Under the pieces are notes generated by a model. That model did no database searches. It saw nothing but the letters and a program-made list of their open reading frames with translations, and had not been told where the DNA came from. Of a DNA stretch of 64,000 nt, positions 15,345 through 24,039 are shown piece by piece. The DNA is taken from assembly GCF_027270735.1 (NCBI RefSeq), contig NZ_JAPWIJ010000014.1:1-64000 (forward strand), written 5' to 3'. Position numbers and translations under genes: made by a program. Source of the stretch: Rhodococcus ruber (GTDB taxonomy: Bacteria > Actinomycetota > Actinomycetes > Mycobacteriales > Mycobacteriaceae). The first letter of the stretch is position 1, and every line of letters starts with the position of its first letter.

Positions 15345-17353
15345 TTTCGAGTACGCGAGAGCTGCGCCAACATCGCGTTGTAGGCGGCGAGTTCGTCGTC
15401 GGTACCAGAATCGGCGAGCCGATCCTCACGAACCTCGGTGCGCCTGTCCTGACGCGCCCACTGGCTGACCAACGCGACGACCACGAGGACCAGAGGAACC
15501 TCGCTCGATGCCCATGCCAGGCCACCGCCGAAACGCTGATCGCCGGCGAGATCGTGGACCCATGGGAGATCGAGGTAGCGGTAGAACGTTCCGCCGATGA
15601 TGCGGTCCATGGTCATCACAGCTATGCCGAAGAACGCGTGAAAAGGCATGACCGCGAACAGCAATGCCAACCGGCCGAGGTGGGGGAGGCGTTTGGGGCC
15701 GGGGTCGATACCGATGATGACCCAGTAGTAGAGGTATCCGGTGACGATGAAGTGGATGTTCATCAGCTCGTGACCCCAGTGGTAGCGGACCAGCTCGTCG
15801 AACAGCGGGCTGAAATACACTGCATAGAGGGAGAGGACGAACAACCCGACTGCGACAGCGGGGTTCGACAGCACCCGCATCAGCGGCGAATGCACCACCC
15901 ACACGATCCACTCTCGGGGCCCCGGCATGCCGTCCTCCCGAGCTGGGGGCAGCGCCCGTAACGCAAGTGTGACCGGCCCGCCGAGTACGAGCAGAACCGG
16001 GACGAACATGTTGAGCGTCATGTGCACGCCCATATGGACGCCGAACATCGCCGAACCGTACGCACCGACGCCCGAACTCGTCGCCACCAACAACGCCAGA
16101 CATCCAACCATCCAGCTGATGGTGCGCCCGATCGGCCAGTGATCGCCGCGTCGACGTAACCGAAGAACCGCCCACCCGTACAACGCGATCAGGACAACTG
16201 CGGCACCGCCGGTAACGAAGTCGAACCGCCAGAAGGTCGCGAACTGCCCGAGCGAGGGGACCCCGGGCGGTTCGAATCCGAGAAGAACGTCGTACACCGT
16301 GGCCGGAGAGGTGAAGAACGCCGGAGCGGGCAGCACCGCCATCAGGGTTACGATCGCCCAGAGGACGATCAGGCCGACCAGCTGTACCGCAGCACGATTG
16401 AGCTGCGGCCGCACTTCACCGCTCCGCTTCCGCAGCACGTCTTTGCCGAGGTACATCGCAGCAGGAAGTAGAACCGCGGCACCTGCAACCGCGAGCCGCC
16501 CGTAGGAGGTGGAGAACACAGAACCGGCCGGAAGCAGAATGATCATCAGCACGATGGACAGGGCGGTCACAAGAACCGCGCAGCAAGCAGCAACGATGCT
16601 CTGCCGCGACATCGCGACCGCGACATCGGGGTCGGAGTTGCCGCTGCCAGTTACCCGGCGACGGTGTGACCACAGGCTCGTAGTCGACCCGGTCCACACC
16701 GACAGAGCCAGCACCGCAATGATCACGGCGCTGGTAGCGATGTCGTGGTTCGGTCCTTGACCGGCATTGCCCACAACCCACGCGGGCAACACCCCGATGG
16801 CGGCGACGAACCCCGAGACGGCCATCACTACCCAATTCAGGGTCCACCGGACCCCGATGGCGACGACGGCAGCGGCGACCGCGCTGACCATCCACGCTTT
16901 AGGGGCCTCGTTCGGCGGGATGAGATCGAAGATCACCCCGCGCGTCACCGCATCGCCGATGCCGATTCCGGTGGCATCAGCTGCTGACACCGGAATCAAC
17001 ACCAGCGCCGCGGCCAGCCAGATCAGACTCGACCGGCCCGCGGTGAGCAGGGCCGCGTACCCCTCTGGACCAACTCGACCAGCGCGGCTGAAACGAGTGC
17101 ACATCATCCCGTACGTCAGCGAACCCACCGTGATTGCGCCGGCGAGGGATGCGGTGAAACGGAGCAGGACGTAGGACAGTGAGGTGACCGTGCCGGGGAA
17201 CGAGTCGCCACTCGCGGCATACCTGGCGTCCCCCGAAAGGGCGGTGACCACAACGACAAACACTGTCGCGCAGGCGAACGCGACAGCGAGACCGTAACGC
17301 GCGCCCACAGACTGGCGGCTGGGCGGCATCCCGCGCAGCGAATCTGTTGTCAC
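15341..17353 (-). CDS. CopD-CtaG fusion: copper uptake / cytochrome oxidase assembly membrane protein
   Basis: 670 residues, almost entirely membrane helices. The N-terminal half (TASLAGAITVGSLTYGMM, ALVLIPVSAADATGIG, AWVVGNAGQGPNHD) is a CopD-type copper-transport region. The C-terminal half (FGVHMGVHMTLNMFVPVLLVLGGPVTLALRALP, HYYWG-type helices, FHAFFGIAVM) is the caa3-type CtaG assembly factor, with conserved membrane His residues. Such bifunctional proteins supply copper for cytochrome c oxidase maturation. It is upstream of and coupled to the 62-residue protein and lies 52 bases downstream of the DUF5134 gene, so the three are probably one minus-strand operon. Confidence 0.88.
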   Translation of the reverse strand: MTTDSLRGMPPSRQSVGARYGLAVAFACATVFVVVVTALSGDARYAASGDSFPGTVTSLSYVLLRFTASLAGAITVGSLTYGMMCTRFSRAGRVGPEGYAALLTAGRSSLIWLAAALVLIPVSAADATGIGIGDAVTRGVIFDLIPPNEAPKAWMVSAVAAAVVAIGVRWTLNWVVMAVSGFVAAIGVLPAWVVGNAGQGPNHDIATSAVIIAVLALSVWTGSTTSLWSHRRRVTGSGNSDPDVAVAMSRQSIVAACCAVLVTALSIVLMIILLPAGSVFSTSYGRLAVAGAAVLLPAAMYLGKDVLRKRSGEVRPQLNRAAVQLVGLIVLWAIVTLMAVLPAPAFFTSPATVYDVLLGFEPPGVPSLGQFATFWRFDFVTGGAAVVLIALYGWAVLRLRRRGDHWPIGRTISWMVGCLALLVATSSGVGAYGSAMFGVHMGVHMTLNMFVPVLLVLGGPVTLALRALPPAREDGMPGPREWIVWVVHSPLMRVLSNPAVAVGLFVLSLYAVYFSPLFDELVRYHWGHELMNIHFIVTGYLYYWVIIGIDPGPKRLPHLGRLALLFAVMPFHAFFGIAVMTMDRIIGGTFYRYLDLPWVHDLAGDQRFGGGLAWASSEVPLVLVVVALVSQWARQDRRTEVREDRLADSGTDDELAAYNAMLAQLSRTRK

Positions 17354-17405
17354 AGAGCCTCTTTCAAAGTCGATGTACTGCAGAGGTGTATGTCGCGTGC
17401 AGGGG

Positions 17406-18164
17406 TCACATCACGCCCATCATGATCGCCATTCCTGCTGCCATCGCCACCTCGCACGCCGCAGCGACACTCTGACGCCGCAATGCCGGCAGAACAGCCA
17501 CAGCAGCATTGCCCAAGTCCGGTGTCCCTGAGTGCGATGGCGATGACCCCGAGCGCGACGAGTATGTCAGTGCGAGTGCCGCGGTCTGTTCCGCGGCGAC
17601 AAGGCAGTAGAGCCATAGGATCGCTGCGACGGCGAAAGCCGCTGTGAGCGTGAGGGATATCGTGGAGATCCATTCGGGCCCGCTCATCGCGGCGGTGTGG
17701 GAATGGGTGCTCATGTCCATGTCCGGGGTGTGCGTATGGGTGCCCATTCCGGCCATGTCGTCGGGGGAGGCATCGGCGGTGTGATCGTGCGCGGCCGTAC
17801 CAGGAAGCCATCCCGCCATCACCGCCACCATCCACACCATCGCAGCCATCATGAACGCGTGATAGCTGCCCATCAGCGGCCCGTGGGGGTGCTCGTCGAC
17901 ACCGACGCTGCTCGGCACCGTGCGCGCTGCCGAAATCGCGAACCACACCGCCGCGGCGGTGAACAAAACTCCCTGCGGGATCGGCGGCACGCCGAGTCCC
18001 CACGGCCACGCCATCGCGATCATCGCTACGCACATCACCAGATGGAATCCGTGATCGATCCGCACAGTCCACCGAGCTGCGCAGGTGATGCGATACAGGC
18101 AGTATCCGGCAGCAAACACGAACAGTGCAGTGGTGGCCCACCGCAGTGGGGTATCAGCGATCAT
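17406..18164 (-). CDS. DUF5134-type membrane protein with Met/His-rich loop
   Basis: 252 residues with six to seven membrane helices. A central hydrophilic loop (about residues 125-160) is full of His, Met and Asp (HDHTAD, THTHTPDMDMSTHSH), which is typical of copper-binding segments. It resembles DUF5134 proteins of actinobacterial copper/oxidase loci. It is first or second in the operon with CopD-CtaG. A role in copper handling is inferred from composition and position, not from a known activity. Confidence 0.72.
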   Translation of the reverse strand: MIADTPLRWATTALFVFAAGYCLYRITCAARWTVRIDHGFHLVMCVAMIAMAWPWGLGVPPIPQGVLFTAAAVWFAISAARTVPSSVGVDEHPHGPLMGSYHAFMMAAMVWMVAVMAGWLPGTAAHDHTADASPDDMAGMGTHTHTPDMDMSTHSHTAAMSGPEWISTISLTLTAAFAVAAILWLYCLVAAEQTAALALTYSSRSGSSPSHSGTPDLGNAAVAVLPALRRQSVAAACEVAMAAGMAIMMGVM

Positions 18165-18303
18165 GAGTTGTCCTAACCTGTATCGTGGCCCTGTGCTCGA
18201 TCTTCGGGGCCTTCATCCGCATTGTTCTGAGTAAGAAACGAAATTCGATTCCTTCTTCCCGTACCGGCAATGACAGGAATTCAAGGGCGGTTGCGGACGA
18301 GCG

Positions 18304-18675
18304 GTGGCGGCGCGCAGTCCCGGAGCCACGTCGACAGCAACGAACACAGTTAGTGCTATTACAACAAACGCGTGTACCAACCCAGGACTGATATTCTCAC
18401 CGCCGCGTCCTAGGGCGGTATCCGTGTGCAACACAACGCGTTTGGCCAGCGGCCTGAACGGCACTCGACATACCCGGGTCGGGCGTGCCGCGACGAGCAG
18501 TAACGGTCCCACCAGAACCCCGGCGTAGAGGTGCAGCCGGAAACACGAACGGCTTGATCTGTGCACACTGTGGCGTCTTTGTCTTCGTCCTCGTCGCCGG
18601 AGGCGGGGCGTCACCGAACGCTGACACTCGATCGATTTCAGTGGTGGGCACCTGCGGATTCTCCTCGGTCTGCAC
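18304..18675 (-). pseudogene. Frameshifted PepSY-associated membrane protein remnant
   Basis: A GTG start at 18675 begins MQTEENPQVPTTEID. After about 45 residues (KPFVF) the frame breaks. One base out, the sequence FRLHLYAGVLVGPLLLVAA follows, the opening helix of PepSY-associated TM proteins, and VVLHTDTALGRG further on also fits. A single extra T near 18539 explains the shift. The remainder is much shorter than the roughly 400-500 residues of the family, so most of the gene is lost. An ECF-type promoter stands 30 bases upstream. It precedes DUF5134 and CopD-CtaG on the same strand. The sequence could instead contain a sequencing error plus a deletion. Confidence 0.5.
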
Positions 18676-18705
18676 AAGGCTGCTGGCCGGCCTTCTCGTG
18701 CAGTA

Positions 18706-18732
18706 GTCGGGCCGGCGACCCCAAGAGTTCCC
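18706..18732 (-). promoter_or_regulatory. ECF-type promoter GGGAAC-N17-CGAC (minus strand) before PepSY-like gene
   Basis: On the minus strand GGGAAC (18732-18727), 17 bases, CGAC (18709-18706). The GTG of the PepSY-like remnant is 30 bases downstream. It could now drive the DUF5134/CopD-CtaG genes by read-through. Confidence 0.6.
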
Positions 18733-18791
18733 GGCTGATTCGGAATCGGTGCGCCTCGCCCACGCCGGTTCAACACGCGTGTCGGATAGGT

Positions 18792-19775
18792 CTACGCTGA
18801 GTCGAACAATCGTTGACTAGCAGTCTTCTCGGTGGCCGGGAACGGAACCGTTGATTCATACGACCAGTGATCGAACACGGGGTCGGCGAGGCTATTCGGA
18901 CGATCCGCGAGTACGCGGACAGCCGCAGCATGCTCGCCAACGTCGCCGCGGCACAGCACCAAGGTCAGCCCAGCGGTATCGGTACCGAGATCACGGCACT
19001 GACCCCACAACGCAGAACCGGATGGCAGATTTCGAGCTGGCCTCGACGGCGGCCAGCCAGGAACCGGGGTCGGCGGCGTACCGGTGGGGCGTGCAATCAG
19101 CAGCTGTTGGCGTTCGGACCAATTCAGCTCCGAGACTGTCACGGTCCGCTTGGGTGCGGCGGCCGTGACGTGCGTGGCGATCGGGTGTTCTGGATCTTCC
19201 ACAACCAGAGGGTGCCGTACGCGCTCGTACCGTTGCTTTCCTTGGGCTGCGGCGATGACGTCGGCTCGGTCGAAAGCGCCGTAAGTAGCCAGCGCCTCAG
19301 ATAGATCGAAACCTTCCGGATATACCTGGCGCAGATCCGCCAACGAATAGTCACAGAGCAATGCGCGGCCTGGTGCCGTCGAAAATGCAAGGTACCCGCG
19401 TGCGTTCCACGGCTGGTCGCGAAAGAAGCCCCCGTTGGCCATGTTGTAGGGAACGAACACACGGCTGTCACGAAGAATCACGAAAGATTGAACGGTATTG
19501 GGGAATTGCGAACCCAAGTCGTGCATCGCCTTGTTCGCCAGGTGCATCAGGTCGCTGATTTCGGTGGACACAACAAGCATCGGCAGGCGCCAACCAAGTC
19601 GGTATCCCCGCGTGGTGGGATCACGGATAACGACGCCTTCTCGCTCCATTGCCCTGAGTGCGCGTGACACCACGCTCTTGTCGACACCGGTCACGGCCGC
19701 GATCCGAGCGACGCCGAGAGAACCATGCTGCTTCGCCTCGGGCGAAGTCAGTGCTTCCAGGAACGTGAGGTCTCA
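18792..19775 (-). pseudogene. IclR-family regulator, N-terminus interrupted by stop codon
   Basis: From about 19694 the frame reads a winged helix (VDKSVVSRALRAMEREGVVI, TRGYRLG) and an IclR-type effector domain (FSTAPGRALLCDYSLADLRQVYPEGF). The missing first helix is present upstream in frame as LTFLEALTSPEAKQHGSL, but it is cut off by a TGA at 19773-19775. The residues before that stop (VEAVIALE) also fit, so a CGA-to-TGA change is likely. The only in-frame start, a GTG near 19694, would remove the first helices. The last 100 residues (RPTGTPPTP onward) no longer look like IclR, which suggests a further frameshift. Probably inactive. Confidence 0.6.
18838..18864 (+). promoter_or_regulatory. 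Fifth GGGAAC-N17-CGAC motif, inside the decayed IclR gene
   Basis: GGGAAC at 18838-18843 and CGAC at 18861-18864 with exactly 17 bases between. No convincing plus-strand gene follows, so it is either chance, an antisense promoter, or a relic of a lost gene. It lies about 105 bp from, and divergent to, the motif at 18706-18732. Confidence 0.35.
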
Positions 19776-20721
19776 TTCTAGTGCTATGACGGCCTCGACT
19801 ACGTAAGGGTTTCGACAACTAAAGTAGCGGAAACTGAGAGTTGAGTTGGCAAGACCCTAGATTACTGTGCAGGCTCCCGTCGGCTTGCAGCACTTCAAGC
19901 CTCCGAACATGCTGCGGATTGCAGCGGTTCGTGGGCAACAGCCCCGCTGGACCAGCCTATCCTCAAGACAGAGCCGACCGGACCCTCACGCGTCCGCGTG
20001 GAACAACACACTCTTGCGATATGTACAGGCGCTGAGTCGAATCCAAGAGGAAGTCCCTGTCGAGCTCAAAATGCCTGGTCTGACGGTCGAACCGAAGCAT
20101 GATGCAGGTGCCTCGCGCCGCGCGGCTTCTGAATGGCGAGACCATCGAGCAAGACTGGGAGAGGATCCCGTTTCTACCGCCTTTCCAGACTTGCCAGCGA
20201 CGCTGAATCAACTTCGCTTGTGCCTCGACAGCTCGACGCAATCCTGTTCGAACGTTTAGTGCGCCGGCGCGACCTCCCTTCTGAGGTCGTGAACGGGCTA
20301 CACGTTGCAGCGCGAACAGAGCGCCAGATCAAATTTATTGCAGCGTTCCTCCGGGGTTAGTTCACACCTCCATCAGCTGTCGACCGCGTGCTGACAGCTC
20401 CGATACTTGAAAGCTTCAACGAACGCGTAGTCGATCCCGATCAAGAACAAAGCGTGTTGGTCGGCGAAAGCGCGAAAGTCGCATCCCAGGACGCAACCCA
20501 AGCATCTCTTTTCGACAAGCCGTCTAGCTGCGAGCCAAAGACGCAGACCAATGTCGAGGAGACGTGACCTGGCAGGACCAGCCGAAGCCCGCTCCTGCTC
20601 ACAGGCCGCCCGCATACTACTTCGTCTAGTTATACGTCGTCGTCAACATCTCTTGACGGTGCGGTAACTTGCCAATGTGGGTGCAGGATGACCACTCTGC
20701 GAGCCTTGGTGGCAATGTTTG
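19776..20721. other. Decayed, visibly lower-GC stretch without an intact gene
   Basis: Nearly 950 bases in which all frames are short and interrupted. Fragments such as VPRQLDAILFERLVRRRDLP (about 20210-20360, plus) and LTAPILESFNERVV (about 20390, plus) look protein-like but belong to no family I recognise. Base composition is less GC-rich than the neighbours. It ends with the 29-nt repeat copy at 20641-20669. Probably remains of transferred DNA. Confidence 0.5.
20641..20669. repeat. Copy 1 of a 29-nt repeat with hairpin (CGTCAA-N6-TTGACG)
   Basis: The sequence is CGTCAA, six bases, TTGACG, then GTGCGGTAACT. The copy at 46251-46279 differs at only three of 29 positions, all inside the six-base loop. 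The two copies have unrelated surroundings. Function unknown: an end of a mobile element or a regulator site are both possible. Confidence 0.65.
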
Positions 20722-22326
20722 CTATTCACCGCGAGCGTAATCCAGAATGGCACCCGGCTCCGATGGGTCGGTGTCGCTTCGCCACGCAATGTATTGGTCG
20801 GGCCGAACAAGTAGATACCGAGCACCGTATGTTTCGCGCAGATCAGGTCGATTCAGCCGCAGTCGGGTAAACGGCACCGCTCGTTTGACAGCAGATTGCT
20901 CCCATGCGCTCGACGCGGGTGCCGCCGCGATCTCAATCAAGGTGAATCCCGGCCCGAGGTCATCGTAGAGAGACTGTTCCGGTCCGAGCCATAGGTGAGG
21001 AAGCCTGGAGCCGGGCGACCCCGACGGCCTGTAGGTCGATGTCGTGGACTGCGGGGCGGGGCCGTCGTCAGCGACAATCAACGGAGAGTCGCGGTACGTG
21101 GCCCCGAGCACAAAGCCCAGCGTGTACATCTCGGCAGTCTTGTGTTTTCTGATTGCCGCCGCCACCTGAGCTCTCGCCGCATCACCCGCCGCGGTGCTTT
21201 GCTCAAGCTCGGGACGACTGAGCTCACCCGTCAAAACCTGCATGTTCTGTTCTGCTTCGGCGATGGCGCGGACGGCCATGGGTCGGCGTTCGGACTCGTA
21301 ACTGTCGAGTAGCTTCGCACCGCCCCAGTTCTGTAGTGCTGCCGCAATTTTCCAGCCCAGGTCGGCAGCATCACCGATACCTGTGTTGGCACCGAACCCA
21401 CCCCACGGCGGGTTGAGGTGGGCAGCGTCACCTGCGAGAAAGATGTTTCCATCTCGGTACCGATCGGCGACCAGCATGCGGGCCGTCCACGGGTCGCGGG
21501 AGACAATGTCGACGGGGTAGTTGGCACCGATCATTGTGTGCAGCGCGTGTTCGATCCACTCGGTGGTCGGGTCTTGCGGTGCGTCGATGATGATCGCCCA
21601 CCAAGTGTCCTCGGTGTCCAAGGTGCCCATGAGGCCATTGACCGATTGGTTGACAACCCAGTACTGAACGGCACGGCCGTTGCGTTGCCTGTCACCCAGA
21701 CCGGGCGCTCTGAAGATGACTTGCAGATTGGTCAACTCGTGGCTGCGACCTTGCAATGCGATCCCGAGCGAGCGACGGATCATGCTCCGACCGCCGTCCG
21801 CAGCAACTAGATACCGGCCTGTGATGGTATGCGCGTTCTGGAGTTCGTCGACCGCGTCGACGTGCACTCCTGAAGTGTCTTGGTCGAAGTCTGTCACCTT
21901 CCATCCCCAACGTGTGGTGACGTCGGCACGCGGGGGGAGTCCGCTTCTTAGTGCTTCTTCGAGCCGATTCTGTCCGCACCACAGCGCTGGCGCGGCGAGT
22001 TCGGTGCGCTGGATGTCGGACAGGGCGAATACTCCGTCGAAGCGTTCGAGCGGATGGCCGAGAAGGCTGGTGCAGAACGCAGCCGAGTCGGACCATCCGA
22101 AAGGTAGGCGCGCGTTCGCCCGGATATCGGTATCGAGACCGAGTCTGCGAAACACTTCCATCGATCGTGGATTCATCTGTTTGCAGCGAGGAGACATCAG
22201 TCCTGCGTCGAGCCTGGGATCGAGTATTTGACTGCGGACACCGCGGGAGCCGAGTTCGTGGGCGAGGGTCAGCCCTACAGGACCGGCGCCGGCGATGATG
22301 ACGTCTGTGTCGATGGAATTCGTCAT
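20722..22326 (-). CDS. FAD-dependent aromatic hydroxylase (PheA/TfdB/MhpA class)
   Basis: 534 residues of the single-component flavoprotein monooxygenase family. It hydroxylates a phenolic or aromatic ring using NAD(P)H and O2. The dinucleotide-binding motif VIIAGAGPVGLTLAHELGSRG is at residues 9-29. The second FAD motif is GNIFLAGDAAHLNPPWGGFGANTGIGDAADLGWK, near residue 290. The C-terminal thioredoxin-like extension (about residues 400-534) is typical of the PheA/MhpA subgroup. Substrate unknown. The start overlaps the stop of the upstream aromatic-acid transporter, so the two form an operon, suggesting that an imported aromatic acid is hydroxylated. Confidence 0.87.
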   Translation of the reverse strand: MTNSIDTDVIIAGAGPVGLTLAHELGSRGVRSQILDPRLDAGLMSPRCKQMNPRSMEVFRRLGLDTDIRANARLPFGWSDSAAFCTSLLGHPLERFDGVFALSDIQRTELAAPALWCGQNRLEEALRSGLPPRADVTTRWGWKVTDFDQDTSGVHVDAVDELQNAHTITGRYLVAADGGRSMIRRSLGIALQGRSHELTNLQVIFRAPGLGDRQRNGRAVQYWVVNQSVNGLMGTLDTEDTWWAIIIDAPQDPTTEWIEHALHTMIGANYPVDIVSRDPWTARMLVADRYRDGNIFLAGDAAHLNPPWGGFGANTGIGDAADLGWKIAAALQNWGGAKLLDSYESERRPMAVRAIAEAEQNMQVLTGELSRPELEQSTAAGDAARAQVAAAIRKHKTAEMYTLGFVLGATYRDSPLIVADDGPAPQSTTSTYRPSGSPGSRLPHLWLGPEQSLYDDLGPGFTLIEIAAAPASSAWEQSAVKRAVPFTRLRLNRPDLRETYGARYLLVRPDQYIAWRSDTDPSEPGAILDYARGE

Positions 22327-23618
22327 TTGGCGGAGGCCTCCGTGTCAGTAGCGCGTGCAGCTTGTTTCAGTGAAGAAGTCTGTGGCGTGGCGTTGTTCGG
22401 ACGTGGAACGAGGGCTAGGGCGACGGCACCGACCAAAGCAAGTGCCACGAACGCATAAAAGCCAGCACGTGGGGAATCGAAGGTGGTCGCGGCGAATGCG
22501 AGGTAGCTCGGCCCCGCAATGGCACCGACTCTGCCGATACCCAAAGTGAATCCCAGGGCTGTACCGCGCAGATTCGGCGGATAGAAGTACACGACGAACG
22601 CGTTCAGCAAGTTCTGCGTGCCGAGCGCGCCGAGTCCGGCGACGGCCGATGCCAACAATACGATCCCGCGTGATTGTGGCGCGCTGAGCACCAGAAAGGC
22701 GACGGCCGCGAGAAGGAAACACACGATCGTGGTCGACTGCAGGTAGCCACGATCTGCAATGAGCGTCATGGCGAGTGTGCCGATGATCGCCCCGGCGTTG
22801 AAAGCGATGGTGAACTCGAGCGCCGAGCTGATGTCGTACCCGGAGTTCACCATCAGCGTCGGAAGCCAGGTGCTGGCACCGTAGACGAGTGCCAATCCGA
22901 CGATCCCAGCAGCGACGAACAAGACGGTAGCTCGACTGAATCCTGGCGAGAAGAGAGTTCGGAAGCTGGTTGTCTCGGCGGAGACAGTCTTCTTCTCGTC
23001 GGTCATGGTCGCAGACGATGGTCGTCCTGGGGGTAGCAGCCGCAAAACGACGGGAACCAAGGCGAGCGGGACGACACCGAGAAGAAACAGATGCTGGAAG
23101 TGCATCTCAGGTAGTACTGCTCGGGCGAGGAAGGCCGCAGCGAGTCCGCCGACCGCGATACCTGCCAGGGCGATGCCGACCGAGACACTGCGCCTGCGCG
23201 CGGGTACCGAGTCCGCGACGAAAGCGGTCAGCATAGGGACGAGCGCGCCGAGCCCGAGCCCGGTCGCGAAGCGTGTTGCGGCGAACAACTCCACACTCGG
23301 CACCAACGCACTGGCGAGCATCCATACCGAAACCCAGGTCAAACTGATGGCTAGTGGTGTCCTGCGCCCGAATCTGTCGGCGCAGCGCCCACCTACGATC
23401 GCGCCGAACGGCATGCCAAGCGTTGTCAGACTTCCGATCAAACCCAGGGTGGCCGCGGTTGCACCCCACGGCTGATACGCCAGCAAGGACGGGCCGACGG
23501 CACCGAAGAGGAACAAGTCGTAACCATCCACCATGGCCACCGCAACGGCTATCGCCACCGCCACTGACGGCGGACAGGCCTTTCGTCGAGTGGGGTCGGT
23601 GTCGGAGACACAGTTCAT
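22323..23618 (-). CDS. MFS transporter, aromatic acid:H+ symporter (AAHS) type
   Basis: 431 residues with twelve predicted membrane helices. The hallmark first helix has MVDGYDLFLFGAVGPSLL, the Asp-containing motif of AAHS importers (PcaK, BenK, MhpT). The loop 2-3 motif is GGRCADRFGRRTPL near residue 77, and a second FGRR-like motif is absent from loop 8-9. It overlaps the downstream hydroxylase gene by 4 bases. Likely imports the hydroxylase substrate. Confidence 0.88.
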   Translation of the reverse strand: MNCVSDTDPTRRKACPPSVAVAIAVAVAMVDGYDLFLFGAVGPSLLAYQPWGATAATLGLIGSLTTLGMPFGAIVGGRCADRFGRRTPLAISLTWVSVWMLASALVPSVELFAATRFATGLGLGALVPMLTAFVADSVPARRRSVSVGIALAGIAVGGLAAAFLARAVLPEMHFQHLFLLGVVPLALVPVVLRLLPPGRPSSATMTDEKKTVSAETTSFRTLFSPGFSRATVLFVAAGIVGLALVYGASTWLPTLMVNSGYDISSALEFTIAFNAGAIIGTLAMTLIADRGYLQSTTIVCFLLAAVAFLVLSAPQSRGIVLLASAVAGLGALGTQNLLNAFVVYFYPPNLRGTALGFTLGIGRVGAIAGPSYLAFAATTFDSPRAGFYAFVALALVGAVALALVPRPNNATPQTSSLKQAARATDTEASAK

Positions 23619-24039
23619 TGATTGCTCTTTCTGAGTATCGGCCGCCTGCGTTCAGCGGTTTGGGGCACTGCGGTCGTATTTCTCGACCGGCTGCGCCGTA
23701 AGGGTCCGGTGTTGAGCCGCGGCATTGCCCACCGCAGCCGGCTGCGCCCTCGGACCGGCTGCTTATCAGCGTGTTCTGTCCGTCGCGGCGAATGGGAGTG
23801 GTCTCACTTACCAGAACGAGATCGACGACGTAGCTACCCGAGACGCGTGATCCGATCGCGCTGTCTCATCGAGTTCGTCACCGAACATCCGGCCACGTCC
23901 GAGTCGTGCGCGTCGGCGAACGCGATGAGCTGTCGGACTTGACCGCCTTCACCGGACCGGGCGGCTGCTCGAGACACCGTAATTCGACTATCGGCGCAAC
24001 TTTTCGTTCTCGCCGGAATCGTGTGCAGCTGACCTGAAA
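23619..24039. other. Intergenic region between two minus-strand operons
   Basis: 421 bases, presumably holding the promoter of the MFS/hydroxylase operon at its left end. A plus-strand frame at 23622-23942 is Arg-rich and matches no family. I see no copy of the 19-bp IclR operator here; TGTTCTG near 23770 lacks its partner half. Confidence 0.4.

Noticed and set aside
23765..23785. A fifth IclR operator (TGTTCTG) before the AAHS transporter operon
   Set aside because: The right half-site CAGAAYR is absent at the required spacing, so the AAHS/hydroxylase operon is not placed in that regulon.
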